Shown here: in pieces, positions 25,125 through 32,888 of the stretch
Layout: the number at the start of each line of letters is the position of its first letter
Numbering within the stretch: position 1 is the first letter of the stretch
NCBI RefSeq assembly: GCF_943169845.1
Contig: NZ_CALPBW010000017.1
Span: 1-34,868 of the forward strand
Length of the DNA stretch: 34,868 bases
From: Peptoniphilus rachelemmaiella
Lineage (GTDB): Bacteria; Bacillota; Clostridia; Tissierellales; Peptoniphilaceae
Reading direction: 5' to 3'
Position numbers and translations under genes: made by a program
Notes under the pieces: model-generated
What the model was told of the DNA's origin: nothing
The model's database searches: none
Seen by the model: the letters and a program-made list of their open reading frames with translations, nothing else

Positions 25125-26744
25125 TTAGGACAGGATCAGGTTTTGAATGTCTTCTTCCACGGTTCCGTTGGGGGCGATGTTGAAGTTTTCCACCAGCACC
25201 TTCACCACATTGTCGCTTAAGAAGGCGGGCAGGGTCGGCCCCAGGTGAATGTTCTTTACGCCTAAGGACAAGAGGGCCAGAAGCACAATGACGGCCTTTT
25301 GTTCGTACCAGGCGATGTTGTAGACGATGGGCAGTTCGTTAATGTCGGCGAGCCCGAAGATTTCCTGCAGCTTCATGGCGATGACGGCGAGGGAGTAGGA
25401 GTCGTTGCATTGGCCGGCGTCTAAGACGCGGGGAATGCCGCCGATGTCGCCCATGTGCAGTTTGTTGTAGCGATACTTCGCACAGCCCGCCGTTAAAATC
25501 ACCGTGTCATCCGGCAGGGCCTTGGCGAAATCTTCGTAGTAATTGCGGTCCCTTTGCCGTCCGTCGCAGCCGCCCATGACCACAAATTTCTTAATGGCAC
25601 CGCTCTTTACCGCATCCACGACTTTATCCGCCAGAGCAAACACTTGATTATGGGCGAAGCCGCCGACGATGGTGCCTTCTTCGATTTTTTCAGGCGCCTT
25701 GCAGCCCTTGGCCTGTTCGATGATGGCACTGAAATCCTTGTGTCCCTTGTCGTCTTCGTCGATAAATTTCGCACCCGGATAGCTTGCCACGCCGGTGGTA
25801 TAGAGGCGATCCAAATAGCTGCCTTCTTTCGGAGGCACGATGCAATTGGTGGTCATGAGTATGGGGCCGTTAAAGGAGGCGAATTCTTCTTTTTGGTGCC
25901 ACCAGCTGCCGCCATAATTGCCGACGAAGTGGTCGTATTTCTTAAATGCGGGATAGTAATTGGCGGGGAGCATTTCCGAGTGGGTGTAGACGTCCACGCC
26001 GGTGCCTTTCGTTTGTTCGAGGAGTTCTTCCATGTCCTTTAAATCGTGGCCGGAGATTAATATCCCGGGATTGTTTCGCGGCTCAAGGGACACTTCCGTG
26101 ATTTCCGGATGGCCGAATTTTGTCGTGTTGGCTTCATCCAAGAGGGCCATGGCCTTTACGCCGTTTTCCCCTGTTTTTAAGGTGAGGGCCACGAGCTCGT
26201 CCACCGTTAAGCTGTCGTCGGTAATTTTTTCCAAGGCTTCCGCCATAAATGCGTGAACCTCGTCATCTCTAAATCCCAGCACATTGGCGTGGCGGGTATA
26301 GGCCGCCGTGCCCTTTAAGCCGTAGGTAATGAGCTCGCGAAGGGATCGAATGTCTTCATCTTTCGTGGCAAGGACGCCGATTGCATCGGCCTTTGCCGCT
26401 TCCGTAAGCCCTTCCCGCACGTCGAATGCAGCTTCGGCGGGGAGATCACTCATCCCTTGGGCCAATTCCTTCTTCATGTCCAGGGTCTTTACAATGTATT
26501 CTTCCACCGTTTGCGGATTGAAATTCGCATTGGTTATGGTGGTGAAAAGATTGTCGGCGATGCGGTCTTGTACCTCTTCTTTCATCTCGCCTAAATCCCC
26601 CTTGCGATTAGCCACTTGAGCCAGGCCCTTGGTGACGTAAATCAACAAATCCTGCAGATCCGCCACGTCTTTCGTCTTTCCGCAAACCCCTTTTACCGTA
26701 CAGCCTTTATTGCCGGCGGTTTCCTGACATTGAAAACAAAACAT
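25125..26744 (-). CDS. hcp: Hydroxylamine reductase / hybrid-cluster protein, class I
   Basis: The 539-residue iron-sulfur protein reduces hydroxylamine to ammonia in vitro and acts in nitric oxide and nitrosative stress defence. The N-terminal Cys pattern is Cys3-x2-Cys6-x8-Cys15-x5-Cys21, the spacing of class I proteins from strict anaerobes with a [4Fe-4S] cluster. Hybrid-cluster ligands are in [36 protein letters not shown] and [13 protein letters not shown] at 26744 follows AGGAGG. A palindromic site and a weak promoter lie upstream, next to a Crp/Fnr regulator gene on the same strand. Confidence 0.97.
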   Translation of the reverse strand: MFCFQCQETAGNKGCTVKGVCGKTKDVADLQDLLIYVTKGLAQVANRKGDLGEMKEEVQDRIADNLFTTITNANFNPQTVEEYIVKTLDMKKELAQGMSDLPAEAAFDVREGLTEAAKADAIGVLATKDEDIRSLRELITYGLKGTAAYTRHANVLGFRDDEVHAFMAEALEKITDDSLTVDELVALTLKTGENGVKAMALLDEANTTKFGHPEITEVSLEPRNNPGILISGHDLKDMEELLEQTKGTGVDVYTHSEMLPANYYPAFKKYDHFVGNYGGSWWHQKEEFASFNGPILMTTNCIVPPKEGSYLDRLYTTGVASYPGAKFIDEDDKGHKDFSAIIEQAKGCKAPEKIEEGTIVGGFAHNQVFALADKVVDAVKSGAIKKFVVMGGCDGRQRDRNYYEDFAKALPDDTVILTAGCAKYRYNKLHMGDIGGIPRVLDAGQCNDSYSLAVIAMKLQEIFGLADINELPIVYNIAWYEQKAVIVLLALLSLGVKNIHLGPTLPAFLSDNVVKVLVENFNIAPNGTVEEDIQNLILS

Positions 26745-26783
26745 AAGCTACCTCCTATTTCTTCTTTGCTTGATCGTATTTTC

Positions 26784-26826
26784 AGTATAGGTGCCGGCGA
26801 AAAAAATAGACGTAACTTTTGTTACG
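26784..26826 (-). promoter_or_regulatory. hcp promoter with Crp/Fnr-type operator
   Basis: CGTAAC-TTTT-GTTACG (26811-26826) is a perfect 6-bp palindrome with a 4-bp spacer, the size of a Crp/Fnr dimer site. On the minus strand TATACT (26784-26789) is a good -10 box, but the -35 place (CGTCTA) is poor. The palindrome centre is about 41.5 bp before the expected start near 26777, the standard class II activator position. The GTAAC-N4-GTTAC form resembles sites proposed for clostridial HcpR (from memory, to be checked). Confidence 0.65.
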
Positions 26827-26835
26827 CCTAAGCCA

Positions 26836-27498
26836 TTAAAATAATAAAGTTTCCAAGGTTTTCGGATCAAAGGACACGTTTCGCCCTTTTAAATCGATAA
26901 ATCCGTCCCGATGCATTTTCATCAGGGTGCGGGAGAGAGAAGGCCGTGGCACGGCCAAGTAATCCGCCAGCGCCTCCCGACTCATTAATTCGAAATCTTC
27001 CCCCGTGGGGTTCACAAAGAGCAGGTGGCGGGCGATCTTTTTCTGAAGGCTCCCCGCCGAAAGCACCACCATCTTTTGATTGAGAAAATACGCCTTCTTC
27101 GCCAATACCGTGAGCATATTGGCCGTCATTTTCTGCGCCACGTCGCCGCCTGCGGGATCGAAGGCGTCCTTCGGCAGAAAGAGGAAACGGCTGTCCTTGA
27201 CGGCGCGACAGGCAAAATCATAGGGCCTGTCATCTAAAAAAAGATACACCTCGCCGAAGACCGTGTCCTTTTGGCGAAAACGATTCACCATTTGCCGCTT
27301 GCCTGAAAAATCGTTTTTCTCCACTTCCACGGCCCCGCCCAAGAGAATAAAAAGCCCCTTCGCCTCGTCGCCTTCGCGAAACACATAGTCTCCTGATCGA
27401 ACCGTTGTTTCCCTCGCACTGCACGCCTTTAAATGCTCGCGCAGCGCCTGCTCGCCGATACCTGAAAAGAGAGTGTGTCTACCGGCCACGGCCTTCAC
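26836..27498 (-). CDS. Crp/Fnr-family regulator, HcpR-like
   Basis: The 220-residue protein has an N-terminal cyclic-nucleotide-binding-type beta barrel (about residues 10-120, with GDYVFREGDEAKGLFILLGG), a long dimer helix and a C-terminal winged helix-turn-helix (about 165-215, with LADYLAVPRPSLSRTLMKMH as reader helices). It lacks the Cys cluster of Fnr. The effector is unknown; HcpR proteins in other anaerobes sense nitric oxide, some with haem. Its place directly before hcp, with a palindrome in between, makes hcp the likely target. GTG at 27498 is listed, but a GTG three codons later has better spacing from AGG. Confidence 0.82.
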   Translation of the reverse strand: MKAVAGRHTLFSGIGEQALREHLKACSARETTVRSGDYVFREGDEAKGLFILLGGAVEVEKNDFSGKRQMVNRFRQKDTVFGEVYLFLDDRPYDFACRAVKDSRFLFLPKDAFDPAGGDVAQKMTANMLTVLAKKAYFLNQKMVVLSAGSLQKKIARHLLFVNPTGEDFELMSREALADYLAVPRPSLSRTLMKMHRDGFIDLKGRNVSFDPKTLETLLF

Positions 27499-27811
27499 CT
27501 CGTCTCAAGCGGCGCAGGCGAAAATTCGTCTCGTGCACGGCCCGGGACAGATCCGCCCCGGTGAAAAACCGCCGTCGAGACGAAAGCCTGGCCCTCTGAA
27601 TCCGCCGCGAAAGATACATAGGGCGCCGCCTGTTTGAAAGGCTGCGCAAAAAAGCCGCAGCCACCGCCGCCGACGCCTTTTTTCCGAGAAGAGGCAAGAC
27701 TCTATCCGACTGGCGCTTTTTAAATCGACGCACCGCTTCTTCCGCTTCAAAGGCCCTTGTCCTATTCTGTTTATCATCTATAATATATCGTTCAAATGTA
27801 TGCTTTTTCAT
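27479..27811 (-). CDS. Small basic hypothetical protein (110 aa)
   Basis: ATG at 27811 follows a good ribosome binding site (GGGAGGGC) and opens a 110-residue frame that overlaps the regulator gene by 20 nt, suggesting one transcript. The first 25 residues are AT-coded and mixed (MKKHTFERYIIDDKQNRTRA); the rest is GC-rich and very Arg-rich (RRRFFTGADL, RLRRLRRGEGRGR). No family is recognised. It could be a nucleic-acid-binding peptide or a gene tail corrupted by mutation. The long Arg-rich part also has overlapping open frames, which lowers confidence. Confidence 0.4.
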   Translation of the reverse strand: MKKHTFERYIIDDKQNRTRAFEAEEAVRRFKKRQSDRVLPLLGKKASAAVAAAFLRSLSNRRRPMYLSRRIQRARLSSRRRFFTGADLSRAVHETNFRLRRLRRGEGRGR

Positions 27812-27938
27812 AAAGCCCTCCCGTTAACAGATATCTTTCTATAAAAATAACCAAATACGCTACATATTAAACCATTTAACGAAAATTTAGGTGTAATTTG
27901 CTAAATTTCCACGACTCCTTTCGCAATTATGTTTTATA

Positions 27939-27947
27939 TGGTATATT
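27939..27947 (+). promoter_or_regulatory. Extended -10 promoter for the oxidoreductase operon
   Basis: TGGTATATT has the TGn extension and a TATATT -10 box (27942-27947). The -35 place is weak (TTTCGC). Transcription would start near 27954, about 66 nt before the first gene. Confidence 0.45.
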
Positions 27948-27956
27948 GTCCTTAGC

Positions 27957-27989
27957 AGAAAACGTTACCGAAGTAAGCTAATGTTTTCT
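27957..27989 (+). promoter_or_regulatory. Leader hairpin of the oxidoreductase operon
   Basis: AGAAAACGTTA (27957-27967) pairs with TAATGTTTTCT (27979-27989) through 11 positions, one as G-U, around an 11-nt loop. It would sit at the very 5' end of the mRNA, where hairpins often stabilise transcripts. Confidence 0.4.
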
Positions 27990-28019
27990 CGCTGCGATTC
28001 TTTAAGAAAGGAAGAAATT

Positions 28020-28706
28020 ATGGATTGGAAGAAGCATCACAGGATTCTCATTATTACCGGCCACTTCGGCAGCGGTAAAACGGAAATGTCCATCAACTTG
28101 GCCCTCAAGCTTCGCGAGGAGAATGAAGAGGTGGCGGTCGTGGATTTAGATATTATTAATACCTACTTCCGCATCAGAGATAAAGATGATCTCATGAATG
28201 AAAAGGGGATCCGCACCCTCTCCACCGGCGTGAAGGCAAGAGCCGTGGATATTCCCGCGCTGGATCCGGCGATCGACGCGATTCTTTTAAACAAGGACAC
28301 GCGAGTCATCGTCGACGTCGGCGGAAATCCCTCCGGTGCTCGCGCCCTCGCCCGCTATCGCCCGACTTTGGAAGACACGGGGTATGAACAAATCTTTGTC
28401 ATTAACTCCAACCGCCCGGAAACAAAAACGCCTGAGCAGGTCATCAAATTTATGGAAGACACCCAGGCTACGAGCGGTACGCAAATTACCGGCTTGTTCA
28501 ACACCGCACACTTCCTGAAGCACACCACAGCCGACGATGTTATCGAAGGCTTGAAGTTGGCCGAGGCGGTCAGCGACCAAACAGGCCTGCCTCTGTTGGG
28601 AACAGTTTGCAAGAGCGACTTAGTCGATGAAGTTCGAGCGCGCACAAACGACGATCTGTATATTCTTCCCATCGATCTCTATTTCCGAGATCAATGGATG
28701 CTATAA
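28020..28706 (+). CDS. P-loop ATPase of the ParA/MinD/CobQ type
   Basis: The 228-residue cytoplasmic ATPase has Walker A GHFGSGKTEMS (residues 14-24) and the sensor region VAVVDLDIINTYFRIRD of SIMIBI NTPases, then VIVDVGGNPSG as the Walker B/DxGG segment. In Bacillota this protein type often precedes ferredoxin-oxidoreductase genes. A maturation or cluster-loading role is possible but not shown. ATG at 28020 follows AAAGGAAG and is chosen over an in-frame ATG at 27981 that lies inside the leader hairpin. It is the first gene of the operon. Confidence 0.75.
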   Translation: MDWKKHHRILIITGHFGSGKTEMSINLALKLREENEEVAVVDLDIINTYFRIRDKDDLMNEKGIRTLSTGVKARAVDIPALDPAIDAILLNKDTRVIVDVGGNPSGARALARYRPTLEDTGYEQIFVINSNRPETKTPEQVIKFMEDTQATSGTQITGLFNTAHFLKHTTADDVIEGLKLAEAVSDQTGLPLLGTVCKSDLVDEVRARTNDDLYILPIDLYFRDQWML

Positions 28707-28718
28707 GGAGGAAAACCA

Positions 28719-28940
28719 ATGGCAAAAGGAAAAGTCACTTTCGATCAAGAGTACTGCAAGGGTTGCGCCCTCTGCGTCTCTGTCTGCCCCAAGGACGTCT
28801 TGGCTCTTAAAACCGACGAATTAAACCCGAAGGGCTACAGACCTGCCTACGCAAAAAATCCGGATGATTGTATCGCATGCACATCTTGTGCTATCATCTG
28901 CCCCGACTCTGTCATCAGCGTCTACCGCATCGAAGAGTGA
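28719..28940 (+). CDS. 2-oxoacid:ferredoxin oxidoreductase ferredoxin (delta) subunit
   Basis: The 73-residue protein has two complete [4Fe-4S] motifs: Cys13, 16, 19, 23 (CKGCALCVSVCP) and Cys51, 54, 57, 61 (CIACTSCAIICP). This is the delta subunit that carries electrons from the TPP centre to ferredoxin. ATG at 28719 follows AGGAGG. It lies between the ATPase and the alpha subunit, the usual VorD/KorD place. Confidence 0.92.
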   Translation: MAKGKVTFDQEYCKGCALCVSVCPKDVLALKTDELNPKGYRPAYAKNPDDCIACTSCAIICPDSVISVYRIEE

Positions 28941-28952
28941 AAGGAGTCTCAC

Positions 28953-30011
28953 ATGTCTGAAAAAATTCTAATCAAAGGTAACGAAGCTGTCGGCGCGGCA
29001 CTCATCGCCGCCGGTTGTAAAACATATTTCGGCTACCCCATTACGCCTCAATCCGAAGTTCCCGAATACTTAGCAAGAGAATTACCGAAAATCGGCGGCA
29101 CGTTCCTGCAAGCCGAATCGGAAGTTGCTGCAATCAACATGATCTACGGCTCCGCCGGTACCGGTACCCGCGTAGCTACCAGCTCCTCGTCTCCCGGGGT
29201 TTCCCTTATGCAAGAAGGCATCAGCTACATCGCTGCTTGTGAACTTCCCTGCATGATCATCAACATGATGCGTGGCGGCCCGGGCCTCGGCTCCATCCAA
29301 CCGTCTCAAACCGACTATTTCCAATCCACGCGCGGCGGTGGTAACGGCGACTATCGTACCTTAACCTTAGCACCGGCATCCATCCAAGAAATGGTTGACT
29401 TAATTCACTTAGGCTTCGACTTGGCAGATCAATACCGCACCCCCGTCATCATGTGCGGCGACGGTATGCTCGGTCAAATGATGGAACCCATCGAATTTAA
29501 AAAATTCGAAACCAAGACATTCGACAAATCCGATTGGGCAGCCACCGGTACCCAAGGCAAGCGCGAACCCCACATCATCAACTCCCTCTTCCTTTCTCCC
29601 GACGAATTGGAAGCACACAACCTGAAGTTGATTGCTAAATACAAAGCCATTTCTGAAAACGAAAAACGCGCCGAAGTCATCGATGTTGAAGACGCCGATA
29701 TCGTCTTTACCGCATTCGGTACCACCAGCCGTATTTGTAAGTCTGCAGGCGAACTCTTAAAAGCCAAAGGCTACAAAGTCGGTTACGTGCGCCCCATTAC
29801 CCTCTGGCCCTTCCCCAACGAAGCTTACGACAAGATCAATGACAAATGTAAAGTCATCTTGGACGTGGAATTGAACCAAGGTCAAATGGTCGAAGACGTA
29901 CGTCTTTCCGTTCTCGGCAGAATCCCCGTAGAATTCTACGGTCGTCAAGGCGGTATGATTCCCACGGCTGAAGAAATCGCAGACGTAGCTTTAAAGTTAT
30001 TGGAGGCGTAA
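28953..30011 (+). CDS. vorB: 2-oxoacid:ferredoxin oxidoreductase alpha subunit (VorB/KorA type)
   Basis: The 352-residue subunit corresponds to the pyrimidine-binding domains I and II of pyruvate-type ferredoxin oxidoreductases. It begins LIKGNEAVGAALIAAGCKTYFGYPITPQSE, followed by the QAESEVAAINMIYGSAGTGTR cofactor region and SSPGVSLMQEG. Together with the other subunits it oxidatively decarboxylates 2-oxoacids to acyl-CoA with ferredoxin reduction. The order delta-alpha-beta-gamma and the sequence type suit branched-chain or 2-oxoglutarate enzymes (Vor/Kor). The exact substrate cannot be read. AAAGGAG precedes the ATG. Confidence 0.9.
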   Translation: MSEKILIKGNEAVGAALIAAGCKTYFGYPITPQSEVPEYLARELPKIGGTFLQAESEVAAINMIYGSAGTGTRVATSSSSPGVSLMQEGISYIAACELPCMIINMMRGGPGLGSIQPSQTDYFQSTRGGGNGDYRTLTLAPASIQEMVDLIHLGFDLADQYRTPVIMCGDGMLGQMMEPIEFKKFETKTFDKSDWAATGTQGKREPHIINSLFLSPDELEAHNLKLIAKYKAISENEKRAEVIDVEDADIVFTAFGTTSRICKSAGELLKAKGYKVGYVRPITLWPFPNEAYDKINDKCKVILDVELNQGQMVEDVRLSVLGRIPVEFYGRQGGMIPTAEEIADVALKLLEA

Positions 30012-30012
30012 A

Positions 30013-30759
30013 ATGGAAAAACTTATCTACACGAAAAGCAAAGCATTAACCGATGTCCCTACTCACTACTGCCCCGGCTGTACCCACGGCGTTATCCACA
30101 AACTCGTGGCTGAATGCTTGGAAGAATTAGGACTCACCGGCAACACCATCGGTATCGCACCGGTAGGCTGCGCCGTACTCGCATACAAATACTTCAACTG
30201 CGATATGTATGAAGCCGCTCACGGCCGTGCACCGGCTGTTGCTACCGGTATCAAACGTTCTACGCCCGACAAATTCGTCTTCACCTACCAAGGCGACGGC
30301 GACTTGGCATCCATCGGTTCCGGTGAAATCGTACAAGCGGCTCACCGCGGCGAAAAGATTTCCACCATCTTCGTTAACAACGCCATCTACGGTATGACCG
30401 GCGGCCAAATGGCCCCCACGACCTTGATCGGCCAAAAGACCACCACTTCTCCCACCGGCCGTCAAGTTGATTGGTCCGGACGCCCCATTCGCATTGCCGA
30501 AATGCTCGCAACCATCGACGGCGCAAAATTCGTCGAACGTGTTGCTGTAAACACTCCGGCAAACATCCGCAAAGCGAAAAAAGCCATCAAACGCTGCTTC
30601 GAAATTCAATTAGAAGGCAAAGGCTTCGGTATCGTCGAAGTACTTTCCGCTTGCCCGACCAACTGGGGTTACCCGCCGGCAGAAGCATTGAAATGGTTAG
30701 AAGAAAACATGATTCCCTACTATCCCTTAGGAAATCTGCGTAACGGGGAGGATCTATAA
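30013..30759 (+). CDS. vorA: 2-oxoacid:ferredoxin oxidoreductase beta subunit (TPP-binding)
   Basis: The 248-residue subunit carries the thiamine diphosphate site: GDGDLASIGSGEIVQAAHRG then NNAIYGMTGGQMAPTT. Cysteines in HYCPGCTHG and in APVGCAV are typical of the beta subunit of this class. It pairs with the alpha subunit to form the active site. It begins 1 bp after the alpha stop with GGAGG inside the alpha gene end, and overlaps the gamma start (TAATG). Confidence 0.93.
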   Translation: MEKLIYTKSKALTDVPTHYCPGCTHGVIHKLVAECLEELGLTGNTIGIAPVGCAVLAYKYFNCDMYEAAHGRAPAVATGIKRSTPDKFVFTYQGDGDLASIGSGEIVQAAHRGEKISTIFVNNAIYGMTGGQMAPTTLIGQKTTTSPTGRQVDWSGRPIRIAEMLATIDGAKFVERVAVNTPANIRKAKKAIKRCFEIQLEGKGFGIVEVLSACPTNWGYPPAEALKWLEENMIPYYPLGNLRNGEDL

Positions 30760-31316
30760 TGACTACAAACAGAGTAATTGTATCCGGCTTCGGCGGCCAA
30801 GGCGTTATGGGTATCGGCCAATTATTGACCTATGCCGGCATGTTCGATAACAAACACGTATCCTGGTTACCTTCTTACGGTCCCGCTATGCGTGGCGGCG
30901 CTGCAAACTGCTCCGTCATCATTTCCGACGAACCCATCGGCGCACCGAACATCTCTACTGCCGATGCAGCCATCGTTATGAACGAACCTTCTCTGGACAA
31001 ATTTGAATCCTACGTTGCTCCGGGCGGCCACATCTTCATTAACAGCTCCCTGGTCAGCAAAGACACCTCCAGAAAAGACATTACTTCTCACCACCTGCCC
31101 GTCAACCAATTGACCGAAGAATACGGCAACCCCCGTGTACTGAACATGATTATGATCGGCGCATTTAACACGATCCTGAACATGGTCAGCCAAGAAGCTT
31201 TGGAAAAAGCCGTTGACAAACTCTACGGCAAAAAAGGTGAAAAGATCATGAAGATGAACTTAGACGCCCTGAAATTCGGCGAAAACAAAATGAAGGAGAT
31301 CCTCAATGCGAAATGA
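30759..31316 (+). CDS. 2-oxoacid:ferredoxin oxidoreductase gamma subunit
   Basis: The 185-residue POR-gamma domain begins VIVSGFGGQGVMGIGQLLTYAGM and has the SYGPAMRGGAANCSVIIS motif of the CoA-handling domain. It closes the four-subunit enzyme. Start ATG overlaps the beta stop by one base. Its own end overlaps the next gene by 11 bp, so all three are translated together. Confidence 0.92.
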   Translation: MTTNRVIVSGFGGQGVMGIGQLLTYAGMFDNKHVSWLPSYGPAMRGGAANCSVIISDEPIGAPNISTADAAIVMNEPSLDKFESYVAPGGHIFINSSLVSKDTSRKDITSHHLPVNQLTEEYGNPRVLNMIMIGAFNTILNMVSQEALEKAVDKLYGKKGEKIMKMNLDALKFGENKMKEILNAK

Positions 31317-31800
31317 AGTTGAAATTCTGAGACGAGCCATGTTAAACGAAGTGGAAGGTGCTGAATTTTACAAACTGTCTGCAGAAAAATTCGCTCCCTC
31401 TGCTACGAAAGACGCTCTCTTAGACTTGGCACGCCAAGAAGAAGAACACATCGAATATTTAAGAAGCCTTTCCGAAAAGCTCATCGACGGTTCCAGAAGC
31501 ATTAACTTCGACCCCGAAGCCCTTAAAGAAGAAGTTCCCTCTCCGGGCATCTTCAAATGGGACAAGGTTGACGAAGACATGGTTCGCTTGGCAGTTACCG
31601 TCTTCTCCGTAGGTATGAACATGGAAAAAGATTCCGTGAAATTCTACAGCGAAGCTAAGGAAAAAGTTGATAGCGAAGAATCCAAAAAGCTTTTCGACAT
31701 CTTAGTTAAGTGGGAAGAAAGCCACCTCGAAACCCTTCAAAAACAATACGACATCTACCAACAAGAATGGTGGAACATGCAAAACTTTGAACCCTTCTAA
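31306..31800 (+). CDS. Ferritin-like/rubrerythrin-type protein without rubredoxin domain
   Basis: The 164-residue protein has two long helical segments, each with an ExxH iron-binding motif: E45-EE-H48 (RQEEEHIEYL) and E137-ES-H140 (KWEESHLETL), and further Glu at 20 and 107. This is the four-helix diiron layout of rubrerythrins. There is no C-terminal rubredoxin Cys pair. A likely role is peroxide reduction or iron handling. It overlaps the gamma subunit gene by 11 bp with AAGGAG upstream, and so is made with the oxygen-sensitive oxidoreductase. Confidence 0.8.
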   Translation: MRNEVEILRRAMLNEVEGAEFYKLSAEKFAPSATKDALLDLARQEEEHIEYLRSLSEKLIDGSRSINFDPEALKEEVPSPGIFKWDKVDEDMVRLAVTVFSVGMNMEKDSVKFYSEAKEKVDSEESKKLFDILVKWEESHLETLQKQYDIYQQEWWNMQNFEPF

Positions 31801-31823
31801 AGAGAAGAGTTTCTCGACAAAAG

Positions 31824-31847
31824 AGCCCGCTTCGGCGGGCTTTTTTT
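31824..31847 (+). terminator. Terminator of the oxidoreductase operon
   Basis: AGCCCGC (31824-31830), TTCG loop and GCGGGCT (31835-31841) are followed by a run of T. Confidence 0.9.
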
Positions 31848-31934
31848 GTTGCACTTTCTTTATTTGTTCAAGGCAAATTTCCGCTCGCCGCTTTATCTAT
31901 GAGACTCCCCATAAACGGCAGCAGAATTTCGTGG

Positions 31935-31972
31935 TACAATACATATAAGACCACCCGTTCATGTATTGAACG
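31935..31972 (+). promoter_or_regulatory. Candidate promoter and operator for the MoxR/VWA pair
   Basis: A good -10 box TACAAT (31935-31940) without a clear -35 is followed by CGTTCA-TGTAT-TGAACG (31956-31972), a perfect 6-bp inverted repeat in the early transcript. It could bind a repressor or form an RNA hairpin. Confidence 0.35.
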
Positions 31973-32000
31973 CAAACCGAAGTGAAAGAACAAATGAGAG

Positions 32001-32885
32001 ATGAACATGAATCAAACAGACCCTATTCAAGCATTTATTGAAAGCAATCCCCTTCCCGCGGCCTACAAGAGCCGCATTCCCGATCCCCGCTTCCGCTACC
32101 ACGGCGAGGAGATCCTGCGTGCCGCCACCGCCGCCATTTTGTCCGGGAAAAATCTGCTTCTCGTCGGCGAAAAATCCACGGGAAAAAACGTGCTGGCGGA
32201 AAATTTGGCCAAGCTTTTTCAGCGGCCATTGTGGAATGTGTCCCTGCACATGAGCATCGACGCCGCGGCCCTTATGGGCGACGACAGCTTAAAAGACGGC
32301 AATGTCTTCTTCCGGGAAGGCCCCATTACCATGGCATCGAAAGTCGGCGGCTTTGCCGTGCTGGACGAGATCAATATGGCGAAAAACGAAGCCCTGGCCG
32401 TGCTCCACTCCACCTTGGACTACCGCCGCATCATCGATATGCCCGGCTACGACCTCATTAAAATCCACCCGGCCACCCGCTTCATCGCCACCATGAACGA
32501 GGGCTACGAAGGCACCCGGGACTTAAACGAAGCCCTGCTCTCCCGCTTCGTCGTATTGAAAATGCCCGCCATGGCCGAGGCGGATCTGAAGCAATTAATC
32601 GAAGAGACTCACCCGCGTCTAAAGCCCGCCTTTGTTCGCGACCTGGCCCGCCTCGTGGCAGACATGGACAAAAAGGCCGCCGCCAACGAAATCCCCCGCC
32701 ACGCCGTAGACATTCGCGGCCTCTTCGACGCCTTGGATCTGGTGAAAGAAGGCCTGGAGCTGAAAAAGGCCCTTACCATGACCTTGTCGAACAAACTCTT
32801 CGATCCCTTCGAAGAAGAACTCCTCGCCGATCTGTTCAAGGTTCGTTTCAAAGACGCCTTGTATTTCGACGACCTCGCGGACTGA
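32001..32885 (+). CDS. MoxR-family AAA ATPase with variant Walker A
   Basis: The 294-residue single-domain AAA ATPase resembles MoxR/NorQ/CbbQ proteins. Walker A is GEKSTGKN (residues 56-63), with Asn where Thr or Ser normally holds Mg. Walker B FAVLDEIN has Asp122 and Glu123; sensor-1 Asn is in ATMNEGYEG, and the arginine finger region is LNEALLSRFVV. The pattern suggests an active ATPase with altered Mg coordination or a conserved subfamily trait. ATG at 32007 has better ribosome spacing (GAGAG) than 32001. MoxR proteins act as chaperones that load metal or assemble enzymes with a VWA partner, here the next gene 3 bp away. Confidence 0.82.
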   Translation: MNMNQTDPIQAFIESNPLPAAYKSRIPDPRFRYHGEEILRAATAAILSGKNLLLVGEKSTGKNVLAENLAKLFQRPLWNVSLHMSIDAAALMGDDSLKDGNVFFREGPITMASKVGGFAVLDEINMAKNEALAVLHSTLDYRRIIDMPGYDLIKIHPATRFIATMNEGYEGTRDLNEALLSRFVVLKMPAMAEADLKQLIEETHPRLKPAFVRDLARLVADMDKKAAANEIPRHAVDIRGLFDALDLVKEGLELKKALTMTLSNKLFDPFEEELLADLFKVRFKDALYFDDLAD

Positions 32886-32888
32886 TCC

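Noticed and set aside
27981..28019. Upstream ATG start for the P-loop ATPase
   Set aside because: The added 13 residues come from the leader hairpin and lack a ribosome site, while the ATG at 28020 has AAAGGAAG.
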